DNA of 64,000 nt from Acytostelium subglobosum LB1 (lineage: Eukaryota; Evosea; Eumycetozoa; Acytosteliales; Acytosteliaceae), in assembly GCF_000787575.1 (NCBI RefSeq), contig NW_012236516.1, forward strand, positions 608,979-672,978. Direction: 5' to 3'. This document shows, one piece after another, positions 57,504 through 64,000 of this stretch. The position numbers and the translations under genes are program-made. Numbering within the stretch: the first letter of the stretch is position 1; each line of letters starts with the position of its first letter. Below the pieces are notes generated by a model, which made no database searches, had not been told where the DNA came from, and saw only the letters and a program-made list of their open reading frames with translations.

Positions 57504-58167
57504 TGTGAAGTTGGATAATATAAATATATTATATTATTGATGAATAATGATTGATTAACCAATGGTCATTGGAAGTGATCTAACTTCAGTTACTTTGTTA
57601 TAAGTACCTTGGTACATGCAGTTGAATGAAAGAATGAATGAATGCTGATATCGGGCTACTTAAGATTAATGTGAGGTGATCGGTGATCCAAGGATCTTAT
57701 AGCCTGCAACACAATCACCATCGCCATCTAATATGAGATAGTACACTAGTGAGCAAGTCGATCAGGCGTCTATACATACATACATAAACAACACCTATCA
57801 TTCATCAATCACAACCCCCAACCAGGTATGGGCTCTGGGTCATGGTCTCTTCCTCGCATTAACAAGTGGACAAAGAAGTACTATCACATCAAGTGTTTAT
57901 TTGTTGTTCTATTATTCGTTGTCATTAACATAAGAGTAATCAACGTCCACAGCTGATCACACACACAAGTGATCGATCACCCGACAAACACACACAAGCA
58001 CTCAACCACTAATCAGATTTGATGACTGAACCCCTTCAAACAGTCGCCTGATCAACTAATCACACAACAAAACACACTTTAATAATCTAATAACAGAGAT
58101 TAAAAATATAATATAATATAATTGTATACGTATACAGGGAGGCAAGGTCAGATCAGGTCTCTGGACA
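57504..58167. other. Divergent intergenic region, LRR protein / F-box-WD40
   Basis: 664 bp with AT-rich flanks near both starts (57515-57560 and 58078-58135) and CA-rich DNA between. No gene seen. Confidence 0.55.
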
Positions 58168-58265
58168 ATGGTCGATAACAAACAAATTGAAGGAGGCGAT
58201 GATACCGCCAACATTAACAACAACAACTATGATCTCAAGAATGATCATCCAAAACATCTGGTTTC

Positions 58266-58301
<36 letters not shown>

Positions 58302-60077
58302 ATCCAATGGAATGAGTATTCAACTAGGCAATTCCAATGACTTTGATAATGATGCTCATGACCATGATGATGTGGTCGGCAGGCTGAGTAAACTCCTACT
58401 TCCTTCTCCTGTATCCGCCACATCATCCACAGGCTCAACAGTGATGGATGCCAACACTGATGTTGTTGGGATGTTTAAATCACTGCCATCAGAGATCATA
58501 ATCAGTATCTTTGGATACTTGGATGAGTGGGATCTGGCGCATCTGTCACAATCCTGTAAACATCTTCTCAAGTTGATCACTGTGAATGACATCTGGATGG
58601 CATTGCTTCAACGACGATCATTCAACAGACCACCACCATACTTTAAGGTAAGTGCATTACATGATGAATCAGGCAGTATGTGATTGATTGATTGAGTGAC
58701 TGACATGATTGATGGAATAGACCAACAATGATGTAGAATATAGAGGCCTGTTGAGGGCATTGAGGCTTTCAAGAGAGAATTGGAAAAGTGGATCATGTCG
58801 TACAACATTGTTGACTGGTCACACTGAACCATTATCAGCAGTATTGTTCAATGGTACAAAGGTTATTAGTGCATCATATGATAGTACACTCAAAGTATGG
58901 TCATATGAAGGCGACAAAGGAAATGACAACAACACCGACCAGGCCAAGGGACACGATGGTAGTGGCGGTGGTCTAGATAGGACACCACTTACAATCAATA
59001 GTGGACAAGTTGAGTGTATGCAGTTGGATTACACCAACAACAATGTTGTCGTTGGTAATAAGAGTGGTACCGTCAGTGTTTGGAATGTGGACACTGGTAG
59101 TCAAGTATACAGCGAGCGTGGCCATCAATATTACATCAGTGACATCAAGGCCAACTACAACTCCACCATCTTCTGTAGTGGCTCCAAGGATAAGACCATC
59201 AAGGTGTGGGATATGAAGCAACGTATGTATCCATTCGCTCACTCACACTCGATCATTGAACTTACATTCCACTCCAAACAAGACAAATTGGTACAGACTA
59301 TAAGGTTCCAGAAGCCAACAGCATTAAAGATGGAATGGTGCGAGCATAATAGACAACACTTGCTGGCAAGCAATGGGAATCAACTCCATTTGGTTGATGT
59401 GGAAACTGGCCAACTGGTGAAATCATTCGACGGACATAACAAGGTGATTAATAGCTTTGCCCTGCAGGACAATGTCATTGCCAGTGGAGGCGGCGACACA
59501 TTCATCAACATATGGGACATCCGAGAGAGCACGTGCGTTCGTTCAATAACCCATCTTCCAACACTCTACTGTATCAAAGTACAACCCAGTCACAACATGA
59601 TTGTTGTTGGATCTGGTGATAGTAAGGTCCAATGGTATGTTTCCCCTTGGGCGGTTGTTTGACTGTGATCGTCTGGTATTGGTCTAACATCTGCCGACTT
59701 ACTCATTCATTCTAGTTATCGATTGGATACAGGCGCGGCTGAGCAGAGCTACACAGGACACACTCATCCAATATCCAATCTGCACTTGAATAAGGATAAT
59801 ATTGTCAGTGCGTCATTGGATGGTAACTTACATGTTTGGAATCGTAGTACAAACTTAGGATCATCATCGTCATCATCGGCTCAAGACCAACAACATGATT
59901 CATCATACTTGCTCAAAAGGCCATACATCGATGATAAGATGTATCTATGTTGATGATACCAAGATCATCAGTGGCAGCTATGACAAGACTGTTCGAGTAT
60001 GGGACTTTGCCAACAACGACACTATCGTTGACAATAGCATCTTCTCATTCACCAAAAAAGGTTGTTCCATCATGTAA
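58168..60077 (+). CDS. F-box / WD40 repeat protein (apparent frame break near the end)
   Basis: Exons 58168-58647, 58721-59222, 59283-59634, 59716-60077. A Thr/Asn-rich start is followed by an F-box at about residues 108-150 (MFKSLPSEIIISIFGYLDEW, then HLSQSCKHLLKLI). Then come about seven WD40 repeats: LLTGHTEPLSAVLFNGTKVI, DSTLKVWS, KSGTVSVWNVDTG, DKTIKVWDM, DTFINIWDIRE, DGNLHVWN and SYDKTVRVWDF. This is the FBXW layout of SCF substrate receptors. The last repeat is in another frame: at the A4 run 59915-59918 the text LLK should continue GHTSMIRCIYVDD, which needs one base less. A homopolymer sequencing error is the simplest cause; otherwise the protein ends early at YLC. Intron 59223-59282 is exactly 60 nt and stop-free. 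Confidence 0.88.
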
Positions 60078-60221
60078 TTCAGTTTTTGCAAACTCAATCA
60101 CTCACGAATGAAGTGATCAAAAATTTTGCAAACATCTACCAAGTCACGTGATTGACCAATCAATCAATCAATCAATCCATTCATTCATTATTATATTTAT
60201 ATATCAATCGATCAATCAAAG

Positions 60222-61815
60222 ATGAATAATGAGATCGAAATGGAAGAGTTTGGATATGGAGGAGCAGAGGACACTGATGGAGGGGAGGTAGCTTATACAG
60301 ATCATGGACAACCATACTTGTTGGGGGATGGTGAACATACAGAGGAGCCAAACTTGACAATGTCATGCACGATGGAGGATATAAAGGAGACATATGGACC
60401 AGGTGTATATCTATACTTTGACTTTGCCAAAGCATGTAATTGGATGAACTTGATCATGTTTGGAGTGGTCCTCATCAACATCATACCACATCTTTACTAT
60501 GAGACCAAAGCTGGACAGTTCAAATCATTACGTCCATTGGATTACATATTGGTAGCCATCAATGTACAATCATACGTTGAGGCTAAATCACAACCAATCT
60601 ACTTCTGGACTACACTGTCTGCGATGGTCATCAGTTTCTTGATGACATTTGGATATTCTCTAATTATACGTGGATATACCCAACAATGTAGGATGACCAA
60701 CCAAAAAAATGACTTTATTAAGACAAGCATTGGTGGATCATGGTTGTCACGAGCAATTCGAATCCTCATTTGCTGGATCATCTGCGTCATCATCCTCATC
60801 GTGTCTGGAGTAGCCAACTTCTACGCGGTCAAACTAAGAAACAACTATCCACGTGACTTCCTAGCCGGTATAATGTAAGTAATATATTCCCCATTGATAT
60901 AGATGATCAACTTTGGAATGATTCCACTCACAATCAATCAATCATTTAGAACTACTTCACTTGTGGCTTCAATTTCATTAAAAGGAATCAATGCAGTCTT
61001 TGAGGTGGGCAGCTTATTCTTGACAATGTTTGAGAAGCATATTACTTGGACTCAATTCCGTCTACACAACACAATCAAGTTATATGTATTCAAAGTTGTC
61101 AATCTTATCATGCTCTACATCTTCCACGCACGTATCTTCTCCTACTACACCGATGAAACAATCCAAGACACATGTCCACTTATAGACGTTGGTTCCCAAT
61201 TCCTCTTACTACTACTAATTGACCTAACAGTAAGTCCTGGAACTATTCCACCTCCACCCCCCAATTCTCAACTAACCAAACGATCAATCAATCAATCAAT
61301 CAATCAACCAGATCCAGAATGTTTGGGAAGTAGTCTACTCTGCAGGATACCCAAGGGTACTTGGTTTGTTTAAGAGGAATACTCCATATAATGATAGAAG
61401 AGCAGAGTTTGATCTGGCAGAGGAGTATGTGGAAATATTGTTTAGACAGTTGATCATCTATATGGGCATGCCAGTATATCCATTCGTTACAATCATTGGT
61501 GTAATATGTGGAGTGGTGGACTTTTACATTGACAAGTATAGGATGATCAAGATATGTCGTCCACCATACCGTACACAAGCTACAATGCATAGATTCCTCA
61601 CATTCTACCTGATGCTGCTCACCGCTGCCCTTGCCATCTGCATGTATCCCTATGGATCTGGATGGGTATTATTCCAGATTGGATTTGAGCCCAATCCAAC
61701 AACATCAACACTCAACACTCAATGTCCATCAATGTTTAGTCGAATGCCTGGTACCGATCTAATTGTACCATTGGTCAATCATAATGATTCTTCATCATCT
61801 TCAAGTATGATGTGA
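60222..61815 (+). CDS. TMC (transmembrane channel-like) family membrane protein, short
   Basis: 478 residues. Exons 60222-60874, 60950-61229, 61312-61815. After an acidic N-terminus comes YGPGVYLYFDFAKACNWMNL, the TMC-type motif before the first membrane helix (FGVVLINIIPHLYY). Further helices are FWTTLSAMVISFLMTFGYSL, RILICWIICVIILIVSGVAN, ASISLKGINAVFEVGSLFL and KVVNLIMLYIFHARIF. The C-terminal block RRAEFDLAEEYVEILFRQLI, then FVTIIGVICGVVDFYIDKYR and KICRPPYRTQATMHRFLTFY, matches the TMC domain. Animal TMC1/2 are hair-cell mechanotransduction channels. This chain is shorter than most TMCs (over 700 residues) and the cytoplasmic loops are reduced. Anoctamin is a related superfamily alternative. 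Confidence 0.75.
60915..60925 (+). repeat. Intronic GGAATGATTCC palindrome
   Basis: Inside the first intron (60875-60949) of the TMC-like gene, just before a CACTCA and TCAA run leading to the acceptor. Confidence 0.75.
61239..61249 (+). repeat. Intronic GGAACTATTCC palindrome
   Basis: Inside the second intron (61230-61311) of the TMC-like gene, starting 9 nt after the donor; TCAA repeats follow. Confidence 0.75.
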
Positions 61816-61997
61816 TTGATTGAGTAACGTTTTGCATAATAAATCACAAAAAGTGTGTGTGAAAGTGAAGACAAAAAACGAACGAAAGAGTGTTTTGCAA
61901 GTTTGATTCAAGTTCTTGAAGGGTTCGTCTCATTCACGAAAGAGATAAATAATAAGTAGTATTAAAATATTATAAATTATTATATTATTATAACATA

Positions 61998-64000
61998 ATG
62001 ACAACACCAGCAGTAGTACACAGATGTAGATTCTCCAGTTGGAGACCATCAGCCATCACAGCGATCGCAACAAACGATGATGGAACATTGGCAGCCATAG
62101 GTCGTGACGACTCAACAATCGAGATATGGTCAATCGGTTCAAAGCATTATATACACACTGCAGTATGTATACATCGATCACTCTCACTCACTCAATCACT
62201 CACTCACTCATTCAATCAAACCAATCAATCATTCGGGAATGACAAACAGACACTTGGAGGCATAAAGTTTGATGGCAAAGTTATAAAGTTGATGTTTACT
62301 ACAGTACAGAATACACCTAGATTGGTATCGATGACAGAGGATCATATATATTTATGGGACTATGATACGATGACTCAGGTTCAATCATTGTCCTCGTTTG
62401 GTGGTGATATGGTCGATGGTGCAATCAGTCATGATGGTCAGGTGATCGCCGTGGCCAGCAGCAGTCTCGTGGTGCATCTCTATCGCTTCAATGACGACGG
62501 ACGCATCGAGTTCTCGAGATCATTCCAACGCGTCACCGAGGGTACCCTGCGCTGCGTCGCCTGGGGCCTCGACGACAAGATACTCACCGTGGGCACAGAC
62601 ACCGACCTCATCGTCTACGAGCTGGCCACAATGTCCGTTCGCTTCTCTGCACACTCAAGCAACATTACAGCGATCTGCGTCGTGTCCAAGGATGCCGTGG
62701 CGTGTGGCCATGAGAGCGGCCTGGTCACAATCCACGACCTTCAGTTTGGCAGTCTTTTGCACGAGTTCCGCCAGCTGATCAGTGCCGTGCGCAGCATTGT
62801 GATCAGGGGCAAGAAGAAGTTCTTTGCCTCGGGTGACGACCCCAGCATCGTCATGTTTGTCAAGGACGACGACCGATGGGTGTTCAACGGTCTGCATCGT
62901 GGCCACACCCACGACGTATTCGCCCTGTCCGTGGCCAACAAGGGCCTGCTGCTCTCGGGTGGCCTTGACACACAGCTTCGCTTCACAAACATCAGGAACT
63001 TTGAAAAGATGAATGGCGGCAAGGGCGTGTTCCAGCGCTCGTACCCCCCCGCCCGCCTCTTCTCCATCGCCAGCTCGGCTGAGCGTACACTGATTGTTGA
63101 TGCCGCACGCTCATCAATCAATGTGTGGGCGCTGGGCAAGACCGGCGACCAGGGCTCCCTGGCTCAGCTGCCCGCCGGCAGCCATCTTCCATGCGACGAG
63201 GAGGCTCGTCGACTCATACAGTTTGACATCAAGGACAAGGAATTCATTAGACAGGTGGCAATATCAGTGGACGGACAGTACATGGCCTATTGCACCACAC
63301 AGAACACCAAGCTGTACCAGCTAAAGGTGGACAGCGCCGATCTCACCAAGGTGTCCATGCACAGACTAAAGACACTCGAGGGTGCCGACTGCATCCAATT
63401 CACAACCGACTCCACCCAACTCATCCTCGCTTCCAACTCCTCAATCACATGCTACAACATCCAATCTAACACACCCAAGTATATTAAAGAGATCCAGAGC
63501 ACCAAGCGAAAGGGTAAGGTTACCATCACTCATGGAACTATTCCACTCACTCAATCAATCAATTACTAACATCAATCAACCATTTCCAGAATCACCAACA
63601 TCAATATTGATGATGACTGTGGAGTCGAGTGGAAAGTATGTGGCGTTGGTGGACGCCAGGAATAACACATTGTTGTTTGATGCGATCAATGAGAAGTTTG
63701 TCATCACGATACCATCATCGAACGATCCTATTTCAGCATTGGCCTTCCAGCCAGACAGTGCAAAACTGACGATCGCCACAACCACATCAATCATTCGTTA
63801 TGATGCCGCCGAGCTCAAGAACATCGGCCAATTCGAAGTGCCCTACGCATTCGGCAGCGCAGATCCAATCATACAGATCACACCCAGTCCAACCGACCCG
63901 CTCAAGACAATGGTGATGTGGACACACACCGATCACACCTACGTGTGCTCATGGCGCAATGGTCACAAGGATATCGAGTCCAAGAAGAGAATCGACGATG
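61998..64000 (+). CDS. utp4: UTP4/cirhin-like WD40 protein of the small-subunit processome (3' end beyond window)
   Basis: Exons 61998-62162, 62250-63513, 63590 onward; about 613 residues lie in the window and the stop is to the right. The start HRCRFSSWRPSAITAIATND and the first WD repeat IGRDDSTIEIWSIG match UTP4/cirhin. Many WD40 blades follow, such as GTLRCVAWGLDDKILTVGTD, HSSNITAICVVSKDAVACGH, GHTHDVFALSVANKGLLLSG and ISALAFQPDSAKLTIATTTS. UTP4 belongs to the t-UTP (UtpA) subcomplex that binds the 5' end of nascent pre-rRNA in the nucleolus. The 87-nt intron 1 is stop-free and in frame, so it can be mistaken for coding (HSFNQTNQSF). Codon use shifts to GC-rich from about 62450. Confidence 0.9.
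63534..63544 (+). repeat. Intronic GGAACTATTCC palindrome
   Basis: Inside intron 2 (63514-63589) of the UTP4-like gene, followed by CACTCACTCAATCAATCA. Confidence 0.75.

Overview
The window is eukaryotic nuclear DNA from a dictyostelid social amoeba. Reasons: short GT-AG introns (nearly all 59-118 nt), small intergenic gaps, poly-Asn/Gln/Ser/Thr tracts, FNIP repeats, a hybrid histidine kinase, and a MYRF-type transcription factor of the Dictyostelium MrfA kind. Coding GC is well above D. discoideum (many NNC/NNG codons), so a dictyostelid outside the very AT-rich group is likely; the species cannot be fixed from sequence alone. I see no tRNA, rRNA, CRISPR, retroelement or DNA transposase gene.

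Layout. 1-6.9 kb: TMEM14-like protein (cut by the left edge), RING/TRAF zinc-finger protein, SFT2, a fused ALG13-ALG14 glycosyltransferase, secreted FKBP. 7.9-15.9 kb: mrfA/MYRF-like factor, PEMT, Rab1-like GTPase, BTG/Tob protein. 17.5-25.3 kb: ubinuclein/HPC2-like protein, a membrane-spanning RhoGAP, ribosomal protein L3, a small possibly mitochondrial protein. 26.1-33.7 kb: a large orphan protein, ArfGAP, two tiny spliced genes, an FNIP-repeat protein. 33.8-42.6 kb: ribosomal protein L7 with a 1.17-kb intron, ELP5, a 69-aa protein, USP7. 43.0-46.7 kb: hybrid histidine kinase. 49.0-64.0 kb: alpha/beta-hydrolase-like protein, folliculin, F-BAR/SH3 protein, LRR protein, F-box/WD40 protein, TMC-like membrane protein, UTP4/cirhin (cut by the right edge).

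The genes are mostly housekeeping (ER glycosylation, lipid methylation, vesicle traffic, ribosome and ribosome biogenesis, tRNA modification, ubiquitin, chromatin assembly) mixed with signalling (histidine kinase, RhoGAP, Rab, ArfGAP, F-BAR, folliculin). There is no operon-like cluster; neighbours are divergent, convergent or tandem without functional linkage.

The most unusual signals are not the genes but the non-coding parts. About 62 introns, spliced by hand, are built from sense-strand tetranucleotides (TCAA, CACT, ATTC) that contain no stop codon in any frame, while their complements all contain TGA. A GGAA-N3-TTCC palindrome recurs in introns. Two long foldback sequences lie in intergenic DNA. 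The L7 gene carries an exceptional long complex intron. Two host genes (mrfA-like, F-box/WD40) show an apparent frame break, and the sequence contains one N, so draft-quality errors are likely.
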